Numbered from the stretch's first letter, positions 1-11,917 are shown. The stretch: DNA of 64,000 nucleotides from Tritrichomonas musculus (GCA_039105265.1 JAPFFF010000030.1:1488001-1552000); one strand, 5' to 3'. Numbers and translations: made by a program. Notes: a model not told the origin generated them from the sequence alone.

Positions 1-1742
1 ACCGCGATCTTAAGCCAGAGAACATTCTCCTTGATTCCGATTTCCACCCGCGCATTACAGATTTTGGGCTGTCAAAATTTTTTGACCCCCACCACTCCAT
101 GAGCCAGTCGATGGCAGATTCGGGCACAGCGGCATACATGGCGCCAGAAGTGATCAGCAGTGACCACTTCAACACGAAGGCAGACGTTTACGCGTTTGGA
201 ATTCTGATGTACGAAGTGATTGGCGGGAAGCGCGCGTACGACGGCCTCCTCCACGGCAAGAAGAAACTGACTTTGTTCCAGCTGAAGCAGAAAGTTGAGA
301 AAGGCCTGCGTCCAGAGATTGACTTTCCGATTAAGAAAGGCCTGCGGCGAATGATTGAAAAGTGCTGGTCAGCGGATCCAAAAGAACGGCCAACATTTGA
401 GGAACTATTCAAAAAGTTGAGTCTTTCCAACGAAGACCACTTCCTCGAATTTGAAGGGAACTATGAAGAACCGAAAATCGTTTCAGACGACGAAGAAGAA
501 GATGAAGAAAACGAGTCAGGCGTGAGCATGAAGTACTGCCTCGAAGACGTTGACGCAAGCGAGCTACTCGACTACGTTGACGAAATCAAAGAGGAAACAA
601 AAACAGCAACAAGAGAGAACGAAGAACTCAGACATGAAATAAAGGAATTAAAAAGCATTATCAAGGAACAGGCAGCGAAGATTTCGTCACTTGAAGCGAG
701 GCTTGGTGGAGTGTCCAGTGGAGGAGCATCGGTGTCTAGTTCTCGAGTTGAAGCGATTGGCGATGCAGTGAAGAGTCAAGCATCGCAGATTTTGTCACTT
801 CAGCAAAGATTTGGCAGATTTTTCTCAGTTGAAATGAGCAAGGAAGGACCAGGAATTCTTGCGCAGCTGAAGGACAAACAGAAAACTCCCTTCGACAAAC
901 TGTTCGTTGCATCTCAGTCATCAAATGACATCTACAACATCCTTCTTCCTCATACTGATAATAGCTTTGGTACAAGTACCAATGGATATTTCTTCATTGA
1001 ATTTGAACTTGAGGCGGCAGTCACGATCAGTGGTGTCAAAATATTTTCTTCTAATGAATGTTTTCCTAAGTCATTTGACATTTCAGTTGAAGGTGAAACA
1101 GTGAAATCAGTTACAGAAGCGAGAGAACTGAATGGTGAATGCAAAGACATGACAGTCAGCTTTGCACCAACTCGAGGCAGAAAAGTTCGCTTCACACAGA
1201 CAGGACCGAACTGGGACAAAGGCAGCAATGGCCTTTTGTTCAAGGGAATTGAACTTTTATCAACAGACTCGAAGTATTCAAGAGGAGTCTTTGCGACACT
1301 TGTTAGTGAGAGTGAAAACGAAGACCCGCACAAGTGTCCAGTCATCATTTCTGCTCCATGTTTCGACTTCAACAGATTCCACTCACTCAATGCACTAGTC
1401 CATATTTGCACTTATCCAAATGAAAATTCGTGGTTTCAAGTTGAGCTAACACGAGGAACAGCTGTTCTTAACGGTTTCAGACTCAATAAGTCTAGTTCAG
1501 GCAAGATGAGGAGCTACAAAGTGATTTGCACAGATGACTCGAGTAAGCCAGAATCGTCATGGACAACGCTGATCGAAATTAACGAGAAAACAGAAAACGA
1601 ACATGAACAACTTGACATCTATGAATTTCCACACCCAAGTCCGCCAACCAGAATTGTGAGACTCGTTCAAACAGGCAAAAACTGGAAAGATGACTTATTT
1701 TTACAATTTTTCCATTTTGATCTATTTGGAAGCTACTTTTAA
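1..1742 (+). CDS. Protein kinase with coiled coil and two discoidin-like domains (5' end outside window)
   Basis: The reading frame is open from base 3, so the gene begins before the window. The first residues are the end of a Ser/Thr or TKL-like kinase: RDLKPEN catalytic loop, DFG (here TDFGLS), then AYMAPE and the DVYAFGILMYE helix, ending near base 430 with WSADPKERPTFEEL. An acidic linker (about 470-520) leads into a coiled coil (about 560-720). Two galactose-binding/discoidin (F5/8 type C-like) modules follow at about 850-1290 and 1330-1740; the second ends at the TAA. Kinase plus discoidin architecture is inferred from motifs and fold-like patterns (for example FAPTRGRKVRFTQTG); the ligand is unknown. 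A truncated inverted relative lies at 18778-19709. The kinase assignment is firm; the discoidin call is moderate. Confidence 0.85.
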   Translation, partial: RDLKPENILLDSDFHPRITDFGLSKFFDPHHSMSQSMADSGTAAYMAPEVISSDHFNTKADVYAFGILMYEVIGGKRAYDGLLHGKKKLTLFQLKQKVEKGLRPEIDFPIKKGLRRMIEKCWSADPKERPTFEELFKKLSLSNEDHFLEFEGNYEEPKIVSDDEEEDEENESGVSMKYCLEDVDASELLDYVDEIKEETKTATRENEELRHEIKELKSIIKEQAAKISSLEARLGGVSSGGASVSSSRVEAIGDAVKSQASQILSLQQRFGRFFSVEMSKEGPGILAQLKDKQKTPFDKLFVASQSSNDIYNILLPHTDNSFGTSTNGYFFIEFELEAAVTISGVKIFSSNECFPKSFDISVEGETVKSVTEARELNGECKDMTVSFAPTRGRKVRFTQTGPNWDKGSNGLLFKGIELLSTDSKYSRGVFATLVSESENEDPHKCPVIISAPCFDFNRFHSLNALVHICTYPNENSWFQVELTRGTAVLNGFRLNKSSSGKMRSYKVICTDDSSKPESSWTTLIEINEKTENEHEQLDIYEFPHPSPPTRIVRLVQTGKNWKDDLFLQFFHFDLFGSYF

Positions 1743-1912
1743 TATATTTTCAGCATATATATATGTTAAGTATTAAATTATTTCATCAAAAAAAAATGAA
1801 GTATTCTATAAGTGTTAATAGCATAGTAAATACAACCTAATTAATTAAATCTGCTTCAACATAATTGTTATGAATAAAATATATGACCGGCTCAGATAAA
1901 TCAGGTCACAGC

Positions 1913-1947
<35 letters not shown>

Positions 1948-1948
1948 C
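1913..1948. repeat. T16-A20 homopolymer palindrome
   Basis: A run of sixteen T is followed directly by about twenty A, making a perfect self-complementary tract about 170 bp past the end of the first gene. It could be a hairpin or simply slippage-prone filler; no function can be claimed. Confidence 0.8.
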
Positions 1949-2491
1949 TTTTTTCATACATAATATAGTTCAAAAAATAACAATTTTTTTAAATCATTAT
2001 AATTAATAGTATATGAATAAAAAGATTTTACAATTAAATAAACAAAAAAGAATGTAGAAAGTATTTTTTCCAATGATCCTATGATATTGTATTGATTAAG
2101 CTTTATAATTTTTATTAATTAATTAACTGTTATCAACAAATAAAAAAGTTTTAAATAATAATAAATGATCATTATTTCAGAATATAGATATGCTTAGAGT
2201 ATATGGAAAAAATTATGAGACAAAATAATATTAATCACCATTTCACATAAATAGAAAAGATTTAGAAATCTGAGATTTTGCAGTTTTATTTATCATTATA
2301 ATTGATGTAGTATCATCGTATTTTTGCTTATTTTTATGAAGATAAATTCTCAATATAATTAATCTACATTTTTTTAATAATGATTAATTTTGAATTTTTT
2401 AATGGCATTTTATTTTCAAACACATAATATATTATTTCCTTATAGAAAAATTTAATATATAAGGAGTATTACATGATATATTTTAATATAT

Positions 2492-3349
2492 GATATCATA
2501 TCAAAGGTAATTACACTTTGATGTATATGATAATTTTCATGTATATTAAATTATAATTAATTACTTTATATTTAGCAAATTTTATCAAATAAATTTTAAA
2601 ATTCTATCTAGGAATTTTCAAGATATTTTAATTTATAATTTTTGAGAGGTTTACAATTTGATTAAATTGAAAATAATTTTCATCTCCCGATAGCTACTTT
2701 TTAATAAAAACCTCAAATAATCATTCAAAATATTGAATAAAAATATTCAATTTTTTTTCGAAAAATTGAATAAGAGATGAAAACAATTTAATAGGGTTTA
2801 TTCATGCTTTGAAATTTTGAAAGGTAAAAAAACATTCAATTTTGATATAAATTCTTTTATTGACATATAACAGCTTTTGTATTCACCATAAATTTTGTGT
2901 TCTTTATATCTCGAAAATTCCTAGATAAAAATTAAAATAATCTTTTTATTTATATGCAATTTATAAATATATATAAATATATCCAATTTTAAAATAGTCT
3001 ACAATATATTTTTTAAGAAAAATAGTTTTTTTTATTAAAATACAAATAAAATATAAATATATAGCTTCACAAAAGTTAATTATTTAATTTGCTTTATTTA
3101 TTACAAGTGAATTTATTTTATTAATAAAATTTTAAAGTATCAAAACAAAAAAATAATAACTCCTCATATTTTCTCATATTTTTTTGAAAATTGGTAAATC
3201 AATTATTCATAGGTATTATGCTCCAAACTTTTGTAATCAAATATGTCTCTAGGCAAATAATAATTTTATTATTTTTGAAGTAAAAATATTCCATATTCAT
3301 CAACTTTTCTCAGAAAAAAAATTGAATTAAAAAGAGTGTAATTACCTTT
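2492..3349. repeat. Foldback-like region with nested inverted repeats
   Basis: AAAGGTAATTACACT at 2503-2517 recurs inverted at 3335-3349. A second inverted pair of about 21 bp (core TATCTAGGAATTTTC) lies at 2605-2626 and 2906-2926, and a third, weaker pair (ATTAAATTG...TTTTCATCTC) near 2660-2790. No coding capacity is seen. It may be a degraded non-autonomous DNA transposon or foldback element; the pairs are not exactly concentric, so the boundaries are uncertain. Confidence 0.45.
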
Positions 3350-5291
3350 ATCATATCGAACTTATCAAAAAGTTGATAAAAAAAAGAATTAACAAAAAAC
3401 TATCATTTCTTAATAATATTTGAAATTATTTGGGTATTTGATATTAAATAGATATTTTTATTTCATATATATCAAAAATTAATAAAAATATTAATTTTTC
3501 ACAAAATATCAATATGATTATTTGATTTTCATTTTTCGGTTTTTACCCTGTTATTATAATGTTAAAGATGTCCACAATGGAATTCCAGAGTTTCAGTTTT
3601 GTAACTTTATGGTACATGATTTTTTTCTTACAGAAAAGAGAAAAAATTTTTTTTTTGGTAAAAAAATATAATAATGCACATTAAACCTCAAGCTAAAAAA
3701 AATTACTTCCGCAAATTAATTAAGTGCATCTTATACATTTATTATTTATAATTGATGAATTGAAATATTTCATATATAATGAATTGAAAATGATTCAATT
3801 TTTTTTCAAAAAATACCAATTATTTTCAGAATGCAATGAACTTATTTCAATTTATCAATATATTCATAATATATGATTGTATATAAATTCGTTTTCCATA
3901 TCATATTCTTTTGTAATCATTTTTTTCTTGTGAAAACCTAGATATAAAATATTTTTAATTTTTAATTTTTTCAATTCATCAAGCATAATAAATTGACAAA
4001 ACCAATTAGAAATCAATAAACACATAATATATATTTTAATGAGAAATGACGTTCATTTGAAATTGTTTGTCTAATAAAAGGTAAACGAATTTGTTTTTTT
4101 TTCAATTTTCTTATTTCGTTAAATAATCATAAAATATAAATTTAATTTATTATCTTAAACATTTTTTATTTAGAAGCAAATAAGATCTGTCGTAGGGAAA
4201 TTGGAATAATATCAATTTTAAAATAGGGTTTTTAAACTCAGAAAACATAATATGTAAACTATTCAATATTTTAATCTTTGTTTTTTATTTATCTCAACAT
4301 TTAAATCATCTATATGATTTTAATTTAATAAATATAATAATTATTAAAGTTGTGAACTAATTATCAATATTTAATTATGAATATTTTTCAATTATTCCAA
4401 ATTATTGATTAGTTATCTATATTCAAAAACTTTAAAATCAAATGTTATGTATTGCATAAACCATTAGGAATGATAATAAATATAATCATATTTGTATTTT
4501 CTATTAGAAAACTATATTTTTCAAATGTCAAAAAATTATCTAAAATTTCAGGTATTAGTGCTAATTTATGTATACTTAAATTTACTAAATATCAGGAAGA
4601 TCTTTTTTCTTTTACTATTTTAATGAACTGGATTATCTGTTAAAAGATATCATATAAGATAAGTAGAAAACTAAAAAATTCATGCTAGACACCCAAAAAC
4701 ATTTATAAATTCGCAATTTCAATATTTTTGCCATATTTCATACCAAGAACAAAAGTTTAAAAAAATATATTAAATGTAAAAAATAATCTAACTAGTCTTT
4801 CTAGGACTCAAAATAAATCAGTAAACTAATCATGTTTGATGATATATAATATAATGGCCCATATCGATTTTAATGATTTTATTTATTGATCGTGATCTCG
4901 AAATCGGTACTTTTATCAGAAAAAATTGAATTTGATTTTCAAGGGGGCATTCAAAATTGAGGATAACCGCAATTTTATATAAAACCCTATTTTAAAATAT
5001 TTAATAGAAAAAGTGAAGAAATTGAACTTTAACGTCAAGTATGTATTCAAAATATTTCTAGGTGCTCTAAGAGGATTTTGCCTAGAAACTGTTTTTTCTA
5101 ACCCATTTTTAAATATTGTTTAGTTATATATTACTATTTAAATATTTATATAATTTATTATATTTTTTATCTATAATATACAAATATTATTTATTATTTT
5201 CCAGTATAAAGCATATTTATAAATTTATATTTTGAAAGCTTATTCAAAATATATTGAGAATATAAAAATAATAAAGTCATTAAATTTTCTG

Positions 5292-6578
5292 TACCGTATA
5301 TAAAATAACTTCATAACGCTTAGAATAACTACTGTACACTTCTGACTTTTTGAAAAGCAGTTCAGAATTGGTTGAATAGTATTATTCAAAAAGCCAATAG
5401 TGTTATTATATTAGACTATACTATTTGGTCATATATATATTATATAGATGCCTGAAAAAGTTGCCAACGACAGGAAAAAGTTGCCAACGGTGGCCTTAAA
5501 AGCATTTTTTCAGCATTTAAACAATGCGATATAAAAAAGAAATCATTGTTTCATTATTTGTTGCATTTTAAATTATAAAAAAATGTTTATGTTTCATTTT
5601 TTTAAACAAATTTTGTTAATTTTTTTAAAAATTTTTATGTTAACTTTTTCTTAGCATTTCAATTGAGCATTGAATATAAGATATATATATATCTTCATAT
5701 TTTTTTAATTATTACTTTTTATTACATATTAATAATATTTAATATAATTTAAATATAATTAATTATAACTTTCATTTAAATATATCCTTAAAAAGGTCAT
5801 CGTTGGCAACTATTTCCCGCCGTTGGCAACTTTTTCTCGCCACTTTAGTAGAGGCATTCGGATGAAACTTTTTGAGATAATTTCTAGCGGTTTTCATTAT
5901 TTGCAAAGCCAAACATAAAGAAAAAGATTACTCAAACCAATCAAATAAAGCAATTTTCAATCGCGCATTTACATCAAATGACTTCAGTGGGCAATTATAT
6001 TGCATCGTTCTCAAAATCATTTTCAAACTGCTTCAAAATTCAAATCGAACGAAGAAAAATATTCAACGAAAAGCAAATAAAACTGGATCAAGATTCATCA
6101 AAAAGCGAATAGGCATTAGCTGAGCGTAAGATGAGCTCTTCAATTGGAGATTACCTCTCTTTTAGTAGTGAATGATCTTTGAACATAACTAAATCCCAAA
6201 ACAATGTGAAGAATTTTGTCGAATTAAGGCTTTTCTAGTTCAAACTTGTTACTTTTTCTCTTTTTTTTTTTCTTATAATCTTTTTTTAATACTAAATTTT
6301 TAAATTATTACCTATTTTATTTCTTTTTTGTTTATTTTATTATTTTGATATCTTTTTTTCACTTTTGTTTTTTGTGAAAAGAGAATCAAGATTCAAAATG
6401 TTTATCCATTTTGAAATTTTGAGATATATTGAAAATCTTTTCTAAGACTCTTGAAAAAGTTGTTAAAAATTCAATGGTCTTTAGAAAAAGAATTTGTAAT
6501 GTTCATAAAATTTGAATATATCTCTCAATAGCGTTCAGTAGTTATTCTGAGTGTTATGAAGAATTTTGAGATACGGTA
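5292..6578. mobile_element. Non-autonomous inverted-repeat DNA element, about 1.3 kb
   Basis: A 43-bp arm at 5292-5334 (begins TACCGTAT, ends AGAATAACTACTG) matches the reverse complement of 6536-6578 at about 36 of 43 positions. No transposase frame is visible between the arms. A younger-looking MITE (5448-5857) is inserted inside. The family is not recognised; the arms may extend slightly beyond the limits given. Confidence 0.55.
5448..5857. mobile_element. MITE with doubled GTTGCCAAC terminal motif
   Basis: The ends share ATGCCT. A 44-bp arm at 5454-5497 matches the inverted arm at 5793-5836 with few differences. Each arm carries two copies of AAGTTGCCAACG spaced about 20 bp apart, so four copies in all. 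The interior is pure A/T-rich sequence without coding capacity. GC content of the arms contrasts sharply with the surroundings. This fits a non-autonomous DNA transposon in which the doubled motif could be a transposase-binding site (inference). Confidence 0.65.
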
Positions 6579-7756
6579 TTTTTAAATAAAGACTATTCAA
6601 TTTAAAAGAATTAAAAATGCAAATATCTTATTTTAAAATCATTTAACCAATATTATTATGCATTTATAAAAATATAAAATAGTATAGATATATAAATGCA
6701 TGTAAATATTGCTAATATTATATTAAATTGAGGAATTTTGATGAACATATTATAGTAAGCATAAAGTAAATCAATTTTTTTTATGAATATAGATGAAAAT
6801 AATTTGTATACTTATTAAAAAGTATGAAAAAATAATGAAATTTGTGAAAAATAATTAGATTGGTAATGAAAAAATTATTAATCAAATTTGATTGTTTCAA
6901 ATGTTTTTTTGAGTATGTGTTGATATTGAATTAACTGAATCTGTTGATGAATATCATTAAACTGTTCTTTTTTGTTGAGTATTTTTAATAATGGGCTGTT
7001 CCTTTGCCAACTAATATCTTTTGGAGGGGACAATAAAACTTAAGTTCATCACCATAATAAGAAAAATACATATACTTAAATAATTTATTGTAATTTAAAC
7101 TTGCTTTCTATTTTTTCCATTTTTTGCAAATCATTTAAAAAAGTTCAATTATATATACAAATATTAATTAATATTCAAAATAAAAAAACATTTTAAAATA
7201 TAGATATTAAATTAAAAATAATATATGATAAATGTTTCTAAAATAAATTTTCTTTAAAAAGATATATAAATATATACTTTTGGTTTTATCATTATATCAC
7301 AAAAAGTTAGATAATTTAACAAAAAGTTACCATTCATAAAAAAATTCATTGAAAAAATATTTTCATGATATTAGGGAAATGTCACGATTATTTTATTTTT
7401 TGTCTATATAGCCAATATTATATACTGACATACAATATAAATCATTAGAGGTGAAGTAATAATCGAAACATTTTGTTCATGATTAATATCCATGATAATC
7501 AAAAGTACAAAAAAAAGATAAATTTCTACTCCATAAATTATAATATTGTTTTGAAATATCAAAATATCTCTCATCAGTGTGATTTTTTTTATAACTGGTC
7601 CAAAAGAACAATTGATATTGATGTTTTTTTAACGGACAAAATAAACGGCCTCCGTTTACCTTTGTCTAATAGAGTTTTTTGCATTTTATTTAAGAAGAAT
7701 GTGATATTCATAATTCAACAAATATATTTGATTCAAAACATTATCTTAGATATTTA

Positions 7757-8714
7757 TAGAGATTTTAAACGCTCAACTATTCATTCAATTTTTTTTCAAT
7801 GGAGATAAAAAAAATTCAGATAATTTTTTTTAGAAATAATTATGTTCAATCTTCATTTCAATATTATTCCAATTAAATATATATATATGTTTGTATATAT
7901 TTATTTATATATTTAATATTTTATTTATACAATAAAACATCCTTTATAATTCTATTATGTGAAATATTTTAAAAGATATTAATATAATAATATTAAAATC
8001 TTTAAAGCATTGAATTTTTAAGATAATTTTTATTAAAATGCTGCCGCTAGGTTCTCATCTTATAATCGATATTTTAAAAAAAATAGATTCAAAAAACGAT
8101 TATACGGAATATAACAAAAATGTTCGACGATTCGCGAGATACGGTATAAAGTATTTTCCACATGAGAATTTTTAAAGTTATTGTCCTTTTTGTTCGTATA
8201 AGAAAAAGTCATGCCATTTACGAAAAAGAAGTTATTATAAACATTCAAAAAATTGTCAAGACTGTCAGGCTTTTATAAGTATAATCTCAATTTTCAATAA
8301 TAATATTTTAAAGAGAGGAGCAAAATTTTCATCAATTTCAAATGTTGATATAAATTCTTTATGCTCGAGAAGTTTAATGAGATTTTACAATTTTCAAAAC
8401 CTTTTTTTCGATTATTAAATAATTTGATATTTGTCAGAGGATTTGCTTCATTCTCAATTAACAATCAGGATGGAAAACATATTTAGTCAGGAAAATAATT
8501 GATTTATTTAATTTTTATCAAGATAAGAGAAAAAATAATTAATAAAAGTTTTTTTCAATACTTTATTTTTTTTCCTCCGACCATTCAACTTTGTTCAGAA
8601 AAATTCTGAGAAATTACGAATTTTTAACATCATCAACTGCAAAAAAAAATAATCTCAAATAATTGTGATAGTTCTTTCAAATAAATTCAAAAGGATGAGC
8701 GTTTAAAATCTCTA
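7757..8714. repeat. Inverted repeat enclosing a decayed zinc-finger reading frame
   Basis: A 19-bp perfect inverted pair, TAGAGATTTTAAACGCTCA, lies at 7757-7775 and 8696-8714. The decayed frame at 8038-8418 lies between the arms, which suggests a worn-out DNA transposon about 0.96 kb long. The superfamily cannot be named from the sequence alone. Confidence 0.4.
8038..8418 (+). pseudogene. Decayed frame with CxxC zinc-finger pattern
   Basis: An ATG at 8038 opens 45 codons (MLPLGSHLIIDILKK at the start), ending at a TAA at 8173. The same frame then runs on without another stop to 8416. The second part has SYCPFCSYKKKSC and then HSKNCQDCQAF, two CxxC pairs like the zinc ribbons or knuckles of some transposases and DNA-binding proteins. 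Codon use is more protein-like than the surrounding spacer. The inverted repeat around it points to a transposon origin; function and family are not established. Confidence 0.35.
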
Positions 8715-9854
8715 GATATTTACAACGCATATATGATATATATTATTTTCCCCAAAATTGGTAAGAATCTATTAAGGATATGTTAGGATGACCCCAAAAG
8801 TGAAGTGAAAATTAACAAATGAAATAATATCAACATTTTATGATTATTATTGTGATATATAACATTTTATGATAACCGTTTAAGATGGTTTAATATTTAA
8901 CCATGACGATTATCCATTAAAAACGATCAATCATACTTGGATAATATTTTAGAAGGAAAAATATGAATAAAAAAGGTAAGGAAAAACACATAAGTTTTAA
9001 ATCAAAACAAGAACTTTTTATATGAGCTTATTGAAATTTCATTATAAAAAAACCGTAAACCTAGCAACTTTTTAAAATAGCCTTCAATATTTGAATTGGA
9101 CGAATATATATTTGAGTTGAACAGTCAGCATAATATAGAATATTTGAGGGCTCTTTTAAATTTTCCCTGAAAAAGTGGTGTTTGATTTTCTGAAGACTCA
9201 ATTTATTTCAATTTTTCAATTAAATTAGTTGGATAATTATTTTAAAAAATAACATTAATATCAAATTAGATTAAATTAATCTTAAATCATTTAAATGAAA
9301 TAAAAATATATTTATAAAATAATATTAAAATAAATTTGATTTATTAATATACTATTTTCAAAGATATACTTATTCAATAAATTGATTGTATAAAAAATAA
9401 ACATCAGAATCTAAAAATTTCTATAAAAATAACATTATCGTTTGCATTCAATAAGTTTGGAAAATTGAATGAGATTGAGAGGTTGCTATGTCTAAAAAAC
9501 AGTTTTAATTTTATTCTTGGAATAAAATTCTTGAAAAAAATAATAATCGTTATATTTTATATGACTACAAAAATTCTTTCAAATTTTGGAATTTATTAAT
9601 ATACATTCAATTTTTCTGAGATGATCAAATAAAAAACAAACTTTTTGATAAATATTTAATATTAAAATTGAATTGCTATTTTTTTAAAAAACTTTTTGAA
9701 AGTAAATATATGCTTTTGTAAATAATTATAATAGTATTTTTCAAAGAGACGAAACATTCCATTAAATATATTTATGATATATATGCACTTCTATCTCGCT
9801 AATTTTAGAAAATATATATCATATTATAAAATATAAAGAAGTTCAAATATTTAT

Positions 9855-10439
9855 TTAAGCTAATAATAGAGCTTGCGATGGCAATCTTTTGACATATGTG
9901 CTATTTCTTCGGAAATTGCGTCTAGCTGGCATTCCAGCAACATCTTCAGGGGGAGCTTGTGTGATTGCAGTAGCAAAGCTATCGTCAAATGATCTTTGTG
10001 GCATAATTGGGCGTGGGGCACCCATTATTTGAATACTAGCAACTTTTGTCGTGTCAGCTCTAGGCCTTCTTACTATATTAGGGGTAGAATTGATGGGATT
10101 GCTTCCAGCTTTTGTAACTTTTGCTTCAGTTTTTGCATCATTTGTTTCAGTCTTTGCAACTTTTGCTTCAGCTTTGGGGGCTTTTGCTTCAGTTTTTGTA
10201 TCTTTGGCTTCATCCTTATTTAAAAACCTATTTCGAATTTCCTCCTTTTGGTCATCAGGAATAGTTGAGTTTTTTATAATTTGCTCACCATATTTTGTGA
10301 AGTCTATTGTGTAAAATTCATCAACATTTCTTGCTTCTTCGATATTTGTAGATAAATATTTCATTGATATTTTAGCTATGACAGCGGAGGCTTTAGTTGA
10401 TTGAAGCCTTGATATGTGCATAAGCATTTCATTAGACAT
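9855..10439 (-). CDS. Hypothetical protein with K/T/E/A repeat linker (194 aa)
   Basis: The ATG is at 10439. The first ~75 residues are mixed and probably folded or helical (SRLQSTKASAVIAKISMKYL). A low-complexity stretch follows (about residues 75-112) of imperfect 5-8 residue repeats based on KTEAK and KAEAK, the kind of alternating Lys/Glu/Ala segment that forms extended helix or linker. The C-terminal ~80 residues are basic and proline-containing with no recognised domain. No signal peptide or membrane segment is seen. It stands alone, divergent from the lipase gene at 10724. I do not recognise the family. Confidence 0.65.
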   Translation of the reverse strand: MSNEMLMHISRLQSTKASAVIAKISMKYLSTNIEEARNVDEFYTIDFTKYGEQIIKNSTIPDDQKEEIRNRFLNKDEAKDTKTEAKAPKAEAKVAKTETNDAKTEAKVTKAGSNPINSTPNIVRRPRADTTKVASIQIMGAPRPIMPQRSFDDSFATAITQAPPEDVAGMPARRNFRRNSTYVKRLPSQALLLA

Positions 10440-10723
10440 TTTGGAAAATGAACAATAAAATAATTATTAAAATAAACCTTTCAAAAAACAAAAACCGAAT
10501 TTTTATAAAATTTTCATCAATTTGTCAAAATTTTCGTATTTTTTTTTTCCCAAAAACGTTTTATGATCAATAAAGAATATTTGATAATTTGATCATTATT
10601 TAATATTTTTAGCTAAAATGTATTTTATATAAATATATTTTTGCTTTGTTTTTTGGCTTAATATATTATATTTTAAGATAACTTTATTTAATAGAAAGAT
10701 TTTGGTTTTGAGAATAAATTCAA

Positions 10724-11917
10724 ATGCTTCTTGCTTTATTAAATTCGTTTTCTGCCTCGTTAAAACCAGTTATTTTAATTCCAGGCACTTATGCATCAGT
10801 TTTGCAAATGACTGGACATGATTTAGGTCATCAATGGTATTGTCCCAAATCATTAAATAACACAATTATCTGGATTGATGAATTTTATTTTATTCCGCCG
10901 ATATTAAATTGCGTTATTCAATGGGCGAAAGTTTACTATGATTCAAAAAATAACGAGCAAGTATCACATCCCAATTCAACAATAGATATCCTTGATTTTG
11001 GGAAGCTTACAGGTGTTACAAGCATAGATAAATTCATTGGAAATTACTCGTTTATTCCATATTACACTGCTATGATTGATTACTTTGAAAAACTAGGATA
11101 TCAAGAAGGCATCAACCTTTTTGGCGCCCCAATAGATTGGAGACTTGGCTTAGCAGCCTCAGAAAAAGTTTTTCATCCACGTTTAATCAAACTTGTAGAA
11201 GAAATATACGCAAAAACGCAACAAAAAGTTGTTTTAATTGGCCATAGTTTTGGCGGTTATACAGTTCAGAATTTTCTCTCAAATGGCGCCTCACAAGAGT
11301 GGATTGATAAGTACATCGAAAAGGGCATCGCGTTGGCACCATCATTCGGCGGGGCAATCGAGTCAATGCTCATCGCTTGGACCAGAGAAATTCAGAAAAT
11401 AATAACGATAAAAAACGAGTTTTTAACGGAAGCACTTGAAACGATGGGAGCGGTTCACATACACTTTTACAACTGGGAACTTTTTCCAAACCAAACGGTT
11501 GTTTATACCCCTGACGGTACTGAAATAAAAACCGAAAAATTCTCTCAATTTTTGATCGACCATCAGAAAATTAACGGCGATTCAATTCCGTTATTAAAAT
11601 TAAATGAGAAGTTCACTTCTAAGTTCCCTAACCAGACAAAGGCGCCGCTTTACATCATATACAATTCTGGCAGACAAACCGCAACAGCTTTCAAATTGAA
11701 AGACTGGGATTCTGATGACATTGAAAAAGTTTACGGAGAAGGAGATGGAACGATAAATGCTGAAGGGATTAGGAAGTATTGCAATAAATACGCTTCTAAT
11801 ACTCATTGTTATGACTTTAAGGACGATGGACCGTTTGGCAACCATTTGATGATGCTCTATAAGCATTCAATTATAAAACTCACTTATCAAACGGTTTTTA
11901 ATAATTCAATATTTTAA
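10724..11917 (+). CDS. LCAT/PDAT-family lipase or acyltransferase (397 aa)
   Basis: An alpha/beta hydrolase of the lecithin:cholesterol acyltransferase family (PF02450). Residues 16-24 (PVILIPGTY) form the oxyanion region, WRLG at 139-142 is typical of the family, and GHSFGG at 173-178 holds the nucleophile Ser175. Asp341 in EGDGT and His374 in GNHLMML complete a likely triad. The hydrophobic N-terminus (MLLALLNSFSASL) could be a short signal peptide, suggesting a secreted or lysosomal phospholipase or acyltransferase. The length fits the family. Substrate is not predictable. The gene is single-exon, with A/T-rich spacers on both sides. Confidence 0.88.
   Translation: MLLALLNSFSASLKPVILIPGTYASVLQMTGHDLGHQWYCPKSLNNTIIWIDEFYFIPPILNCVIQWAKVYYDSKNNEQVSHPNSTIDILDFGKLTGVTSIDKFIGNYSFIPYYTAMIDYFEKLGYQEGINLFGAPIDWRLGLAASEKVFHPRLIKLVEEIYAKTQQKVVLIGHSFGGYTVQNFLSNGASQEWIDKYIEKGIALAPSFGGAIESMLIAWTREIQKIITIKNEFLTEALETMGAVHIHFYNWELFPNQTVVYTPDGTEIKTEKFSQFLIDHQKINGDSIPLLKLNEKFTSKFPNQTKAPLYIIYNSGRQTATAFKLKDWDSDDIEKVYGEGDGTINAEGIRKYCNKYASNTHCYDFKDDGPFGNHLMMLYKHSIIKLTYQTVFNNSIF

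Larger units (their letters stand above)
1743..9854. other. Gene-poor AT-rich spacer, 8.1 kb
   Basis: This stretch has no reading frame with convincing codon use that is still intact. It holds homopolymer tracts, a foldback (2492-3349), an inverted-repeat element with a nested MITE (5292-6578), and an inverted repeat enclosing a decayed zinc-finger frame (7757-8714). The rest (about 1950-2490, 3350-5290, 6580-7750, 8720-9850) is A/T-rich sequence in which I see no gene, RNA or regulatory site. Confidence 0.7.

Noticed and set aside
4452-4643. 63-codon plus-strand frame
   Set aside because: Composition like the surrounding spacer; no domain or neighbour support.
7473-7808. 111-codon plus-strand frame
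   Set aside because: No ATG at the start of the frame, A/T-driven composition (Ile, Asn, Lys, Phe), and it runs into the inverted-repeat arm at 7757.
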